This document shows positions 50,161 through 59,094 of a stretch of 64,000 nt of DNA, in pieces; position 1 is the stretch's first letter; the number at the start of each line of letters is the position of its first letter. The translations under genes and the position numbers were made by a program. Under the pieces are notes generated by a model. That model did not search any database. It was not told the origin of the DNA and saw nothing but the letters and a program-made list of their open reading frames with translations. The DNA comes from DASZIT01 sp963709665 (lineage in GTDB: Bacteria > Actinomycetota > Acidimicrobiia > Acidimicrobiales > RAAP-2), in NCBI GenBank assembly GCA_963709665.1, contig CAVPWU010000002.1, forward strand, positions 806,001 to 870,000, read 5' to 3'.

Positions 50161-52023
50161 CTACCAGGTGTCGATGCAGGAACGCTTCTTCCCGGTCCGG
50201 ACGGGCGGCGGCGGGCTCGACCGGAGCATCTCGACCACCCGGTGGCGGGTGGCGGCCGGGTCGATCACGTCGTCGATCTCGAACACCGAGGCCACGTTCA
50301 GTGCCTTGCCGTGCTCGTAGGCGCGGTCGACCATCGAGCGGAACAGGGCCTCCCGCTCGTCGGGATCCTCCACGGCCTCCAGCTCCCGGCGGAATCCCAG
50401 CCGGACCGCCCCCTCGAGTCCCATGCCTCCCAGTTCGCCGGTCGGCCAGGCCACCGTGAAGAGCGGTGAGCGGAAGCTGCCGCCGGCCATGGCCTGGGCC
50501 CCCAACCCGTATCCCTTGCGGACCACCACGGTGCCGAAGGGGACGGTGAGGCTGGCCCCGATCACGAAGAGGCGGCTGAAGTGCCGGACCTGGGCGGTCT
50601 CCTCGGCCTCCGGGCCCACCATGAACCCCGGGGTGTCGCAGAGGAACAGGACCGGCAGGTCGTGGGCGTCGCAGAGCTGGAGGAACCGGGCCGCCTTGTC
50701 GGCGCCATCCCGGTCGATGGCGCCCCCCAGGTGGACCGGGTTGTTGGCCACCACCCCCAACGGACGACCCTCGACCCGGATGAGGGCGGTGACCATGCCG
50801 GCGCCGAACCCGCTCCGGAGCTCGAGGACCGAGCCGGTGTCGGCCACCAGGTCGACCACGCGGTGCATGTCGTAGACCCGGAGGCGGGACTCGGGGACCA
50901 CGTCGCGCAGCAGCTCCTGGTCGGCGCAGTCCCACCCCGTCGTCGTCCCCTGGAAGTACGACAGGTACCGCTTGGCCACCTCCACCGCCCCGGCGTCGTC
51001 ATCGGCCACCACGTCGACCACGCCGTTGGCCACCTGCACCCCGATCGGGCCGATGGCCTCGGGCGGGAAGGTGCCGAGTCCGCCTCCTTCGATCATGGCC
51101 GGCCCACCCATGCCGATGGAGGCGTCGGGGGTGGCGATGATCACGTCGCAGCAGCCGAGCAGGGCGGCGTTGCCGGCGAAGCACCGCCCGGAGGCGATAC
51201 CCACCAGCGGCACCAGGCCGCTCAGGGACCCGAACCGGGCGAAGGCGGTGGTGTCCAGCCCGGTGACCACCGCGGTGTCGGTGTCCCCGGGACGGCCGCC
51301 CCCGCCCTCGGCGAAGAGGACCATCGGGAGTCGCTGGCGCTCCACCAGCTCGAAGAGGCGGTCCTTCTTTCGGTGGTTGTGCTGGCCCTGCGTGCCGGCC
51401 AGGACGGTGTAGTCGTAGGAGACCACCGCGCACCGGCTCGCCGCATCCGGGAAGTGGCTCCCGTTCACCCGCCCGATACCCGCCACCAGACCGTCGGCCG
51501 GCGTGGCCGCCACCAACTCCTCGAGCGGCCGCCTCGACCGTTGGGCCGCCACCACCAGCGAGCCGTACTCGGTGAAGCTGCCCGGGTCGCACAGGTCGTC
51601 GACGTTCATCCTGGCCGTCCGCCGTCCCCGGTCGAGCCGGCGGCGGACCGCCTCGGGTCGGGCGTCGTCGAGGGTCCGGAGCTGCCGGTCGAGGACCTCG
51701 GCCAGCTCGGGGCGGAGACCGGTCCCGGCCACCCCGGCGACCGGTGGGGCGGCCGCCCCGGTCCCCGGATCGGGGGCGGCGCCGACCGTCACCCACACCA
51801 GCGGGTCGTCCTGGCCGACCTGGTCCCCCTCGTTCACCAGCACGTCCTGGACCGAGCCGTGCACCTCGGCGGTCACCGGGTACTCCATCTTCATCGACTC
51901 CACCACCACCAGGAGCTCGCCCACCGCCACCCGTTGGCCCGAGACCACCGCCACCCGGACCACCGTCCCGATCACCGGCGACCGCATCACCACCAGCGGG
52001 TCGGCGCCCGATCCCGGGCTCAC
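50161..52023 (-). CDS. biotinyl-domain/acyl-CoA carboxyltransferase fusion
   Basis: The first 75 residues form a biotin carboxyl carrier domain with the biotinyl Lys45 in VESMKMEYP. A linker leads to a full AccD/PccB-type carboxyltransferase (about 110-620). Its landmarks are RMNVDDLCDPGSFTEYGSLV, YDYTVLAGTQGQHNHRKKDRL, GGGGRPGDTD, SGRCFAGNAALLGCCD, NNPVHLGGAID and FLCDTPGFMVGPEAE. It should move CO2 from biotin to an acyl-CoA. No biotin carboxylase is in the window. The GTG at 52023 overlaps the acyl-CoA synthetase stop, suggesting activation and carboxylation of one substrate. Confidence 0.9.
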   Translation of the reverse strand: MSPGSGADPLVVMRSPVIGTVVRVAVVSGQRVAVGELLVVVESMKMEYPVTAEVHGSVQDVLVNEGDQVGQDDPLVWVTVGAAPDPGTGAAAPPVAGVAGTGLRPELAEVLDRQLRTLDDARPEAVRRRLDRGRRTARMNVDDLCDPGSFTEYGSLVVAAQRSRRPLEELVAATPADGLVAGIGRVNGSHFPDAASRCAVVSYDYTVLAGTQGQHNHRKKDRLFELVERQRLPMVLFAEGGGGRPGDTDTAVVTGLDTTAFARFGSLSGLVPLVGIASGRCFAGNAALLGCCDVIIATPDASIGMGGPAMIEGGGLGTFPPEAIGPIGVQVANGVVDVVADDDAGAVEVAKRYLSYFQGTTTGWDCADQELLRDVVPESRLRVYDMHRVVDLVADTGSVLELRSGFGAGMVTALIRVEGRPLGVVANNPVHLGGAIDRDGADKAARFLQLCDAHDLPVLFLCDTPGFMVGPEAEETAQVRHFSRLFVIGASLTVPFGTVVVRKGYGLGAQAMAGGSFRSPLFTVAWPTGELGGMGLEGAVRLGFRRELEAVEDPDEREALFRSMVDRAYEHGKALNVASVFEIDDVIDPAATRHRVVEMLRSSPPPPVRTGKKRSCIDTW

Positions 52024-53630
52024 CGGCCGCTCGCCGCCGTGGGCGGGGCGGAGTCCCCCGGGGTCCCCGTGCTCCCGGCTCCCCGGTCGGCCCGGGTGTT
52101 CCGCTCGGCCCGGGTGTTCCGCTCGGCCCGGGTGTTCCGCTCGGTCCCCATGCTCACGGATGCCCGGTCGGCCCCCGTGCCCACCAGCCGGTCCGCCCGG
52201 AGCCGGGCCCGGCGGACCTTGCCGGCATCGTCTCGGAGCGGGGTGTCCACGAACTCCACCGTACGCGGCCGCTTGTAGGCCACCAACCGCTCGGCGGCGA
52301 ACTCGTGCAGCTCGTCGGCGGTGACGCCGGCCGGATCGGCCTCCACGATGGCGTGGACCCGGCTTCCGCGCTCCTCGTCGGGCAGGCCGATCACCGCGCA
52401 CGACAGGACCGCCGGGTGCTCGGCCAGCGCCGCCTCCACCTCGGCCGGGTAGATGTTGGACCCGCCCACCAGAATCATGTCCTGGGACCGGTCGCCGAGG
52501 TAGAGGTAGCCGTCGGCGTCGAGCCGGCCCATGTCGCCGAGGGACTCCCATCCGCCCGGTCGGGTCCGCGGCTGGTCCCCCACGTACCGGTAGGCGGGCG
52601 TCGACCGGTGCGACCGCATCCAGATCTCCCCCTCCTGGCCGACCGGGAGCGGCCGGCCCTCCGGGTCGCAGATCTCGAGGTCACCACCGCGGGGCCGGCC
52701 GACCGAACCCCGGTGGGCCAGCCACTCCTCCCCGGTGATCACCGTCCGGAGCTGGGCCTCGGTGCCGGCGTAGAGCTCGAGGATCCGCTCCGGCCCCAGC
52801 CAGCCGATCCACGCCTCCTTCAGCCAGGGCGGGCACGGCTCGGCCAGGTGCCACACCACCCGGAGGGAGGAGAGGTCGTGGGCGTCCCGCGCCTCCGGGG
52901 GGAGCCGCCAGATCCGCTTCATCATGGTGGGCACCTGGTAGAGCACGTCGCCCCGGTGTTCGGCCACCGCTGCCAGCGTGCCCTCGGCGTCGAACCGGGG
53001 CAGGAGCACCACGTGACTGCCGCTGAGGAGGGCGTAGGAGGCCCAGACCAGCGGACCGTTGTGGTACAGCGGCCCGGGCATCACCAGGCAGCCCCCGTCG
53101 CGGAAGGCGAAGGGTGAGGGGGTCACCGGGTCGACCAGCCCGGGATCGCCGGAGACGATCAGCTTGGGGCGCCCGGTGGAGCCGCCCGAGGTGGGTGCCT
53201 TCCAGGCCGGACTCACCAGGTCGGGGAGGTCGACCGGGCCCTCGGGCTCGGGTGGGGAGAATCCGGTCGGGAGACAGGGGCGGCCGGGGAGTACCCCGGG
53301 GTCGACCCCCAGGACCAGTACCGGGTCGGCCAGATCGACGACCGCCTCCAGCTCGCGCCCGGGTAGCCGGGAGCTGACCGGCTGGGGGGTGGCCCCCAGC
53401 TTCCAGAGGGCCACCGCCGCCTCGAACCACTCCACGCTGTTGGGCATGGCCAGGGTCACCAGGTCGCCGACCCCGACCCCCCGCTGCCGGTAGGCCACGG
53501 CCAGGGCGTCCGAGGTGCGGTCGAGCCCGGCCCGGCTGACCGACCGGTGGCCGCAGGTGACCGCCGGAGCGTCCGGGCGCTCGGCGGCCAGGGCCCGGAG
53601 GTGGGTGGCGAAGGAGATCAAGGTGGCCAT
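52020..53630 (-). CDS. AMP-dependent acyl-CoA synthetase/ligase
   Basis: The 536-residue ANL-superfamily enzyme activates a carboxylic acid to acyl-AMP then acyl-CoA. Landmarks are TSGGSTGRPK (P-loop), YAGTEAQ (usually Y-G-x-T-E), GDMGRLDADGYLYLGDRSQDMILVGG, IYPAEVE and the C-terminal catalytic lysine in DDAGKVRR. Substrate unknown. The tail carries three 6-residue E-R-N-T-R-A repeats encoded by an 18-bp array. ATG 53630 has GGAGG about 9 bases upstream. It is first gene of a two-gene operon with the carboxyltransferase. Confidence 0.9.
   Translation of the reverse strand: MATLISFATHLRALAAERPDAPAVTCGHRSVSRAGLDRTSDALAVAYRQRGVGVGDLVTLAMPNSVEWFEAAVALWKLGATPQPVSSRLPGRELEAVVDLADPVLVLGVDPGVLPGRPCLPTGFSPPEPEGPVDLPDLVSPAWKAPTSGGSTGRPKLIVSGDPGLVDPVTPSPFAFRDGGCLVMPGPLYHNGPLVWASYALLSGSHVVLLPRFDAEGTLAAVAEHRGDVLYQVPTMMKRIWRLPPEARDAHDLSSLRVVWHLAEPCPPWLKEAWIGWLGPERILELYAGTEAQLRTVITGEEWLAHRGSVGRPRGGDLEICDPEGRPLPVGQEGEIWMRSHRSTPAYRYVGDQPRTRPGGWESLGDMGRLDADGYLYLGDRSQDMILVGGSNIYPAEVEAALAEHPAVLSCAVIGLPDEERGSRVHAIVEADPAGVTADELHEFAAERLVAYKRPRTVEFVDTPLRDDAGKVRRARLRADRLVGTGADRASVSMGTERNTRAERNTRAERNTRADRGAGSTGTPGDSAPPTAASGR
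52088..52141. repeat. three perfect 18-bp coding repeats
   Basis: cggcccgggtgttccgct is repeated three times in the 3' end of the acyl-CoA synthetase gene. On the minus strand it encodes the E-R-N-T-R-A tail repeats. Confidence 0.9.
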
Positions 53631-53711
53631 GGTCCGTCCTCCATCCTCCCTCCGATCGACGGCGACCGCATGGGCCGGTCGGGGCGTCAAGCACCTGGGG
53701 GCCCGCCACGT

Positions 53712-56309
53712 TCAGCGGAGGGTGGCCGGTGCCCCCTGCTCGACGGCGTCGATGCACCGTTGCCGCACGACGGCCAGTTCGCTGTCGTCGAGGGTGCGGT
53801 CGAGCGCGCAGAACCGCAGCCGGTAGGCGAGGCTCCGGGCACCCTCGCCGACCGACGGGCCCCGGTAGACGTCGAAGAGCTGCACCGACTCCAGCTCGTC
53901 CCCGCCGGCCTTCCGGAGCAGCCGCTCGACCACCTCGGCCCGCACCTCCTCGGCGACCGCGAAGGCCAGGTCGATGTCGGACGACGGGAAGCGGCTGACC
54001 GGGAGGGCCTCCTCCGACCGCCGGGGCACCCGACCGGGATCCAGCAGGGTGTCGAGGTCGAGGTCGATCCAGCCGATCCGCGGTGGGCGACCGTCGGTGC
54101 CGAGCAGGCCGAGCTGGCCCACCACCGACGGGTGCAGCTCCCCCACTGTGCCGAACGTCCGGGCGGCGCCCGGGACGGTCAGGGTCGAGGACCGGAACGG
54201 GTGCAGGGCGCCGCTCCCCGGGCCGTCGACCCCTGCCAGGGTCCAGTCGTCGATCCGGAGGGTGTCGGCCACCACCCGCCAGGCGGCCACCGCCGTCCAG
54301 GCATCGTCACCGTCCAGACCGAAGACGGCGCACAGGCGCTCGGAGCTCTCGGAGCTCTCGGCCGGAGGTCCGTCCCCGGGGTCACCCGGCGCCGGCTCGA
54401 GACCCCGGAACACGCTGCCCACCTCGAAGAGACGGAGCTCGCCCTGGCGTCGCTCGGCGTTGTAGACGAGGGCGCGCACCAGCCCGGGAACCATCGACGC
54501 CCGGAGCCAGCGCTCCGGCTCGATCAGCGGGTTGGCCACCTCCACCCAGGGCGGCCCGAAACCGGCCAGGGTCTGATCGGCCTCCGTGACGAACGTCGGG
54601 GTCCACGCCTCGAAGGCTCCCAGGCCGCAGAAGAGATCCTTGAGGACCCTCCGCTCGCGCTGGTAGGGAGCCAGGCGTCCCGGCTGTGGCCACGACGGGG
54701 TGCGGCGGGCCAGGCGCGAGTACCCGTAGGTGCGCGCCACCTCCTCGGCGATGTCGGCCTCACCGGCCGGAGCCGGCCGGATGTCCGGACGGTAGGTGGG
54801 GACGGTGACCGTCAGCGCCTCGGCTCGTCGAGCGGTGACGGTGCCACCCGCATCGGTCCCATCGGTCCCATCGATCGCCCCATCGGTCCCGTCATCGGTC
54901 GCGCCGGTGGTCTCGGCGATGATGCCGAGGGGCGCCAGGAGGGCCACGATCTCCTCGCCGGTGAGCTCGGTGCCCAGGAGACCGTTCACGTGGGAGGGTC
55001 GGACGGACAGCCGGACCGGGCCGGGCACGTCGGCACGGAGGTCGACGGTGCCCGGCGCCACCGTCACCGTCTGGCCACCGGTGGCCACCAGCAGCTCACA
55101 GAATCGGTCCACCGCCCGGTCGATGCCCTCCGGGTCGCACCCGCGCTCGAACCGGGCGGAGGCCTCGGTCCGGAGGTTGAGGCGCTTGGAGGTGCGGGCG
55201 ATGGCCATGGGCACGAAGTACGCCGCCTCCAGGAGGACCCGGGTGGTGCCCTCGCCGATTTCGGACGACTCGCCGCCCATCACCCCGGCGATGCCCACCG
55301 GGGCGCCCTCGGCGTCGCAGATCAGACAGTCCTCCCCGGTGTCGCCCAGCCCGGGGCCGGGATGGCCGAGCTCCCGCTCCACGCCGTCGAGGGTGGTGAC
55401 CCGCTCGCCGCGTTCGGCCCGGCGAACCAGAAGGCCGTGCCCGGGCAGCCGGTCGAGGTCGTAGGGGTGGGTGGGCTGGCCGAGCTCGAGCATCACGTAG
55501 TTGGAGGCGTCGACCACGTTGTTGATGGGACGCATCCCGGCCAGGGTCAGCCGCCGAGCCACCCAGTCCGGGGAGGGGCCCACCTGCACGCCGGTCACGA
55601 CCCGGGCGGTGAAGCGCGGGCACAGTTCGGTGTCCTCGACCCGGACCGACGCCAGATCGTCGAAGCCGGCCCCGGAGGTGGCGGCGGCCAGCGCCGAGGT
55701 GTCCACGATGGGGATGGCGAACGGGAGGCCCAGTCGGGCCGCCAGGTCGCGGGCCACGCCGGCGATGCACCAGGCGTCGGGGCGATTGGCCTCCACGGCG
55801 ACGTCGAAGACCACGTCGGGGGCGATCCCCAGGGCCTGGGTGAAGGGCTGGCCGGGACGGGCGCCGACCACGTCGTTGAGGACCAAGATGCCGGTATGGT
55901 CGTCCGAGAGCTCGAGCTCGCGGCCGGAGCAGAGCATCCCGTTGGAGACGACCCCCTTCATCTTGCGACGGCCGATGGCGAAGGCGCCGGGGAGCACGGC
56001 ACCGACCGGGGCCAGGGGCACCAGGTCGCCGACCTCGAAGTTCCAGGCCCCGCATACCACCTGGACCCCGTCCGCACCCAGGCCCTCCACCTCCACGCCC
56101 CCGGTGTCGACCATCACCCGGCGGATCTTGTCGGCGCCCTCGATGGCGTCGATGCTCAGGACGCGCGCCACCACCAGGTCGCCGAGGCCCTCGCCCACCC
56201 GGACGATCTCCTCGACCACCAGGCCGAGGTCGTCGAGGGTGGCGGCCAGATCAGCCGGCTCCCCGTCGAAGGGGGCGAAGTCTCGAAGCCACGACAGCGG
56301 AACGCGCAC
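53712..56309 (-). CDS. pheT: phenylalanyl-tRNA synthetase beta subunit
   Basis: The beta subunit of the (alpha-beta)2 enzyme holds the editing site. Its 865 residues start MRVPLSWLRDF (GTG start), then the tRNA-binding EMAP-like domain (VVCGAWNFEVGDLVPLAPVGAVLP). B3/B4 follows with INNVVDASNYVMLELGQPTHPYD and GIAGVMGGESSEI, then B5 and FDX-ACB (PVSRFPSSDIDLAFAV). An acidic T/D/G insert of about 20 residues near 485 comes from small DNA repeats. It follows pheS after 30 bases. Confidence 0.95.
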   Translation of the reverse strand: MRVPLSWLRDFAPFDGEPADLAATLDDLGLVVEEIVRVGEGLGDLVVARVLSIDAIEGADKIRRVMVDTGGVEVEGLGADGVQVVCGAWNFEVGDLVPLAPVGAVLPGAFAIGRRKMKGVVSNGMLCSGRELELSDDHTGILVLNDVVGARPGQPFTQALGIAPDVVFDVAVEANRPDAWCIAGVARDLAARLGLPFAIPIVDTSALAAATSGAGFDDLASVRVEDTELCPRFTARVVTGVQVGPSPDWVARRLTLAGMRPINNVVDASNYVMLELGQPTHPYDLDRLPGHGLLVRRAERGERVTTLDGVERELGHPGPGLGDTGEDCLICDAEGAPVGIAGVMGGESSEIGEGTTRVLLEAAYFVPMAIARTSKRLNLRTEASARFERGCDPEGIDRAVDRFCELLVATGGQTVTVAPGTVDLRADVPGPVRLSVRPSHVNGLLGTELTGEEIVALLAPLGIIAETTGATDDGTDGAIDGTDGTDAGGTVTARRAEALTVTVPTYRPDIRPAPAGEADIAEEVARTYGYSRLARRTPSWPQPGRLAPYQRERRVLKDLFCGLGAFEAWTPTFVTEADQTLAGFGPPWVEVANPLIEPERWLRASMVPGLVRALVYNAERRQGELRLFEVGSVFRGLEPAPGDPGDGPPAESSESSERLCAVFGLDGDDAWTAVAAWRVVADTLRIDDWTLAGVDGPGSGALHPFRSSTLTVPGAARTFGTVGELHPSVVGQLGLLGTDGRPPRIGWIDLDLDTLLDPGRVPRRSEEALPVSRFPSSDIDLAFAVAEEVRAEVVERLLRKAGGDELESVQLFDVYRGPSVGEGARSLAYRLRFCALDRTLDDSELAVVRQRCIDAVEQGAPATLR

Positions 56310-56339
56310 TGCTCTCCTCTCAGGACCGTCGGCTCGGGC

Positions 56340-57479
56340 TCAGAACTGCCGCAGAAAGCGGATGTCGTTCTCGTTCAAGGCCCGCATGTCGGCGATCTGG
56401 TGCCGCATCTGCGCGCACCGGTCGATCCCGAAACCGAAGGCGAATCCGGTCCACTGGTCGGGGTCGATGCCCACCGCCTCGAAGACCGCCGGGTCGACCA
56501 TGCCGCACCCGCCCAGCTCGATCCAGCCGGTGTGCGAACAGGTGCGACAGCCGTCGCCGTGGCAGATGGTGCAGGTCACCTCGAACTCCGCCGACGGCTC
56601 GGTGAACGGGAAGTACGCCGGCCGTAGCCGCGAGTGGATGTCCGGCCCGAAGTAGGCGGCGGTGAAGACCTCGATGGTCCCGGCCAGGTCGGCGAAGGTG
56701 ATCCCCCGGTCGACCACCAGGCCTTCGATCTGGTGGAAGATCGGGAGGTGCCGGGCGTCGGGGGTGTCGCGGCGGTAGCAGCGGCCGGGCATCACCGCAT
56801 GGATCGGGAGGGTGCCACCGGCCACCGCCTGCTCCATCAGGTGGATCTGGACCGGCGAGGTGTGGGTGCGCAACACGGTGGACTCGGCGGGCCCCAGATT
56901 CAGGTAGAAGGTGTCCCACATCCCCCGGGCGGGGTGGGCCGGGGGCATGTTGAGCGCCCCGAAGTTGTACCAGTCCGACTCGATCTCCGGACCTTCGGCC
57001 ACCTCGAACCCCATGCCCACGAAGACGTCCTCGAGGGCGTCACGGGTCTGGGTCACCAGGTTGGGGCGGCCGCGGGCCGGCACCTTCCGCGCCCGGGACG
57101 GGAGGAACTCCGACAGGTCGAGGGCGTCGCCACGCATGGTGCGCTCCATCTCGGCCAGCGTCAGCTCGGTGCGACGCTGCTCGAGCCGGACTTCGATGGC
57201 GCTCCTGCCCTCGTTGATGCGCCGGCCCAGCTCCCGGCGGGCGTCCTCGTCGAGCGAGCCGAGGGCGCGCTGGGCCCGCGCCAGCGGCGACTTCTTGCCG
57301 GAGACGGCGGTGGCCACCTGGCGGATCTCCTCCACCGACCCGGCTCCGGCGATGGCGGTGGCGGCCTCCGCCACCAGGGCGTCGATGTCGGGGGCGTGGG
57401 GGACGTCAGCGGCGCCATCGGCGGTGCGGTCAGCGCCATCGGCGGTGCGGTCGGCCCCATCGGCGGTGCGGTCGGTCAT
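56340..57479 (-). CDS. pheS: phenylalanyl-tRNA synthetase alpha subunit
   Basis: The catalytic class II subunit is 379 residues. Landmarks are RPNLVTQTRDALEDVFVGMGFEV, FGALNMPPAHPARGMWDTFYL, motif 2 (PGRCYRRDTPDARHLPIFHQIEGL) and motif 3 (GFAFGFGIDRCAQMRH). A cysteine cluster (C-T-I-C-x4-C-x2-C) is as in many bacterial PheS. The first 25 residues are a three-copy R-T-A-D-G-A-D repeat, outside the conserved coiled coil. The ATG shares its A with the methylase stop (TGATG). Confidence 0.96.
   Translation of the reverse strand: MTDRTADGADRTADGADRTADGAADVPHAPDIDALVAEAATAIAGAGSVEEIRQVATAVSGKKSPLARAQRALGSLDEDARRELGRRINEGRSAIEVRLEQRRTELTLAEMERTMRGDALDLSEFLPSRARKVPARGRPNLVTQTRDALEDVFVGMGFEVAEGPEIESDWYNFGALNMPPAHPARGMWDTFYLNLGPAESTVLRTHTSPVQIHLMEQAVAGGTLPIHAVMPGRCYRRDTPDARHLPIFHQIEGLVVDRGITFADLAGTIEVFTAAYFGPDIHSRLRPAYFPFTEPSAEFEVTCTICHGDGCRTCSHTGWIELGGCGMVDPAVFEAVGIDPDQWTGFAFGFGIDRCAQMRHQIADMRALNENDIRFLRQF
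57411..57473. repeat. three 21-bp coding repeats at the pheS N-terminus
   Basis: Three adjacent 21-bp units at 57411, 57432 and 57453 (1-2 mismatches) encode D-R-T-A-D-G-A on the minus strand just after the pheS start. Confidence 0.9.
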
Positions 57480-58390
57480 CACCGACCCTCCCCGGTGCCT
57501 GGCGCGGGTGGCATCGTCACATCCATGCCGGGAATCGTAGAGCCCGCCGACCGCTGGCCCGCCGACCCCTCCGGCGGCGACCCTTCCGGCGCCGACCGTC
57601 GTTGCCGGAGCGCCTCGAAGCACAGCACCGCGGCCGACACCCCGACGTTGAGGGACTCCGCCCGTCCGGCCATGGGGATGGAGACCTGCTCGTCGAGGGA
57701 GGCGGCCAGCGGGTCCGGGAGGCCCGACGCCTCGTTCCCCAGCACCACCGCCACCCGTCGGTTCCAGTCGAAGCGGGTGTAGTCGGTGCCGTCCCGCACC
57801 ACGGTGCCGACGGTCCGGAACCCCCGGGCACGGAGGTCGGCGGTCACCGCCCGGGCCTCCCCGCCCATCACGATGGGCGTATGGAAGACGGATCCCGCCG
57901 ACGCCCGCACCGTCTTGGGGTTGGTGGGGTCGACGGTGCCTTCGCAGCAGACCACCGCGTCGACCCCCGAGGCGTCGGCGGTACGGATCACCGTGCCGGC
58001 GTTTCCCGGGTCGCGCACGTCAGCGCAGACCAGCACCATCGACGCGTCAGCCAGGTCACCGAGGGCGGCCGGGACGAACCCGACCACCGCCAGCACCGGC
58101 TGGGGCGACACGGTGTCCGCCACCCGTTCGATCACGCCGGGAGCCAGGTCGAAGATCCGGGCACCGGCCTCGTAGGCGCGGCCCACCGCCTCGGCCACCG
58201 CCGGGGTCTCCCGCCCGTCGGGTGCCACGTAGACCGACTCCACGGCGGCGCCGGCGGCCAGGGCCACCGACAGGAGCTCGGCCCCCTCCACCACCACGCA
58301 CTGCTCGGCCCACCGGAGGCTGCGCTTCCGCAGCAGCTGCCGGAGGCGCTTGACCCGCTGGTGGGTGAAGGCCAGCCCGGGCTGACTCAG
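57479..58390 (-). CDS. SpoU/TrmH-family RNA 2'-O-methyltransferase
   Basis: The C-terminal SPOUT domain has LVCADVRDPGNAGTVIRTADASG (motif 1), VVLGNEASGLP (motif 2) and ESLNVGVSAAVLCFEALRQR (motif 3). This is the rRNA methylase usually found between rplT and pheS. The first standard start is GTG 58297, but that would delete the conserved substrate-binding N-terminus (QRVKRLRQLLRKRSLRWAEQCVVVEG). A CTG at 58390 overlaps the rplT stop as CTGA, parallels the GTGA junctions elsewhere, and gives 303 residues. The CTG start is inference. Confidence 0.88.
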   Translation of the reverse strand: MSQPGLAFTHQRVKRLRQLLRKRSLRWAEQCVVVEGAELLSVALAAGAAVESVYVAPDGRETPAVAEAVGRAYEAGARIFDLAPGVIERVADTVSPQPVLAVVGFVPAALGDLADASMVLVCADVRDPGNAGTVIRTADASGVDAVVCCEGTVDPTNPKTVRASAGSVFHTPIVMGGEARAVTADLRARGFRTVGTVVRDGTDYTRFDWNRRVAVVLGNEASGLPDPLAASLDEQVSIPMAGRAESLNVGVSAAVLCFEALRQRRSAPEGSPPEGSAGQRSAGSTIPGMDVTMPPAPGTGEGR

Positions 58391-58773
58391 GAAGCGGCCT
58401 CGGCGGTCGCCGGCGCCTGCTCCAGGGCGGCCTCGGCCACCGTCACCAGCGCCGCGAACGTCTCCGGGGCGGTGACGGCCAGGTCGGCGAGGACCTTGCG
58501 GTCCACCTCGACGTCGGCGGCGTGCAGCCCGGCGATGAACCGGCTGTAGCTCATCCCGTTCAGGCGGGCGGCGGCGTTGATCCGCTGGATCCAGAGCTTG
58601 CGGAACTCGCCCTTGCGTGCCCGGCGGTCGCGGTAGGCGTACTGCAGGGAGTGCATCACCTGCTCGTTGGCAGCGCGGAACGAACGGCTCTTGTTGCCGT
58701 AGTAGCCCTGCGCCTGCTCGAGGACGGCGCGGTGGTGCTTCTTGGCGTGGACTGCGCGCTTGACTCGGGCCAT
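58387..58773 (-). CDS. rplT: 50S ribosomal protein L20
   Basis: The 128-residue basic protein binds 23S rRNA early in assembly. MARVKRAVHAKKHHRAVLEQ, GYYGNKSRSFRAANEQVM, RKLWIQRINAAARLNGMSYS and FIAGL are typical. An Ala/Glu tail of about 10 residues is extra. AAAGGAG lies 5 bases before the ATG, one of the strongest ribosome sites in the window. Confidence 0.97.
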   Translation of the reverse strand: MARVKRAVHAKKHHRAVLEQAQGYYGNKSRSFRAANEQVMHSLQYAYRDRRARKGEFRKLWIQRINAAARLNGMSYSRFIAGLHAADVEVDRKVLADLAVTAPETFAALVTVAEAALEQAPATAEAAS

Positions 58774-58897
58774 GGGAACTCCTTTTACGTGATCGGTGGT
58801 ACGACGGGGTGGTTCGGATGGTTGCCGTCGTCCGGGGGGTGCCCGGCGGCGGAGGTGAGGCGGTCGGGCCGTGGCCCGGGCGGCTACTGCCGGCGAG

Positions 58898-59092
58898 CTA
58901 CCGGCCCAGCAGGCGCTTGATCTGCTTGTTGTCACCGGGGGCGAAGTCCGTCTCGCGGCCCAGGCGGCGCTTCCTCTCGCTCGACTTCTTCTCGAGGATG
59001 TGGGACCGGAACGCCTTCCGGCGCCGGAGGCGACCGGTCCCGGTCACCTTGACCCGCTTGCGGGCCCCACTGTCGGTCTTCATCTTCGGCAT
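58898..59092 (-). CDS. rpmI: 50S ribosomal protein L35
   Basis: The 64-residue basic protein starts MPKMKTDSGARKRVKVTGTG, with RRRKAFRSHILEKKSSERKRRL and IKRLLGR at the end, all standard for L35. It starts 2 bases after the infC stop with a GAGGGAT ribosome site. It lies between infC and rplT as usual. The 124 bases to rplT hold only the rplT ribosome site. Confidence 0.97.
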   Translation of the reverse strand: MPKMKTDSGARKRVKVTGTGRLRRRKAFRSHILEKKSSERKRRLGRETDFAPGDNKQIKRLLGR

Positions 59093-59094
59093 TG

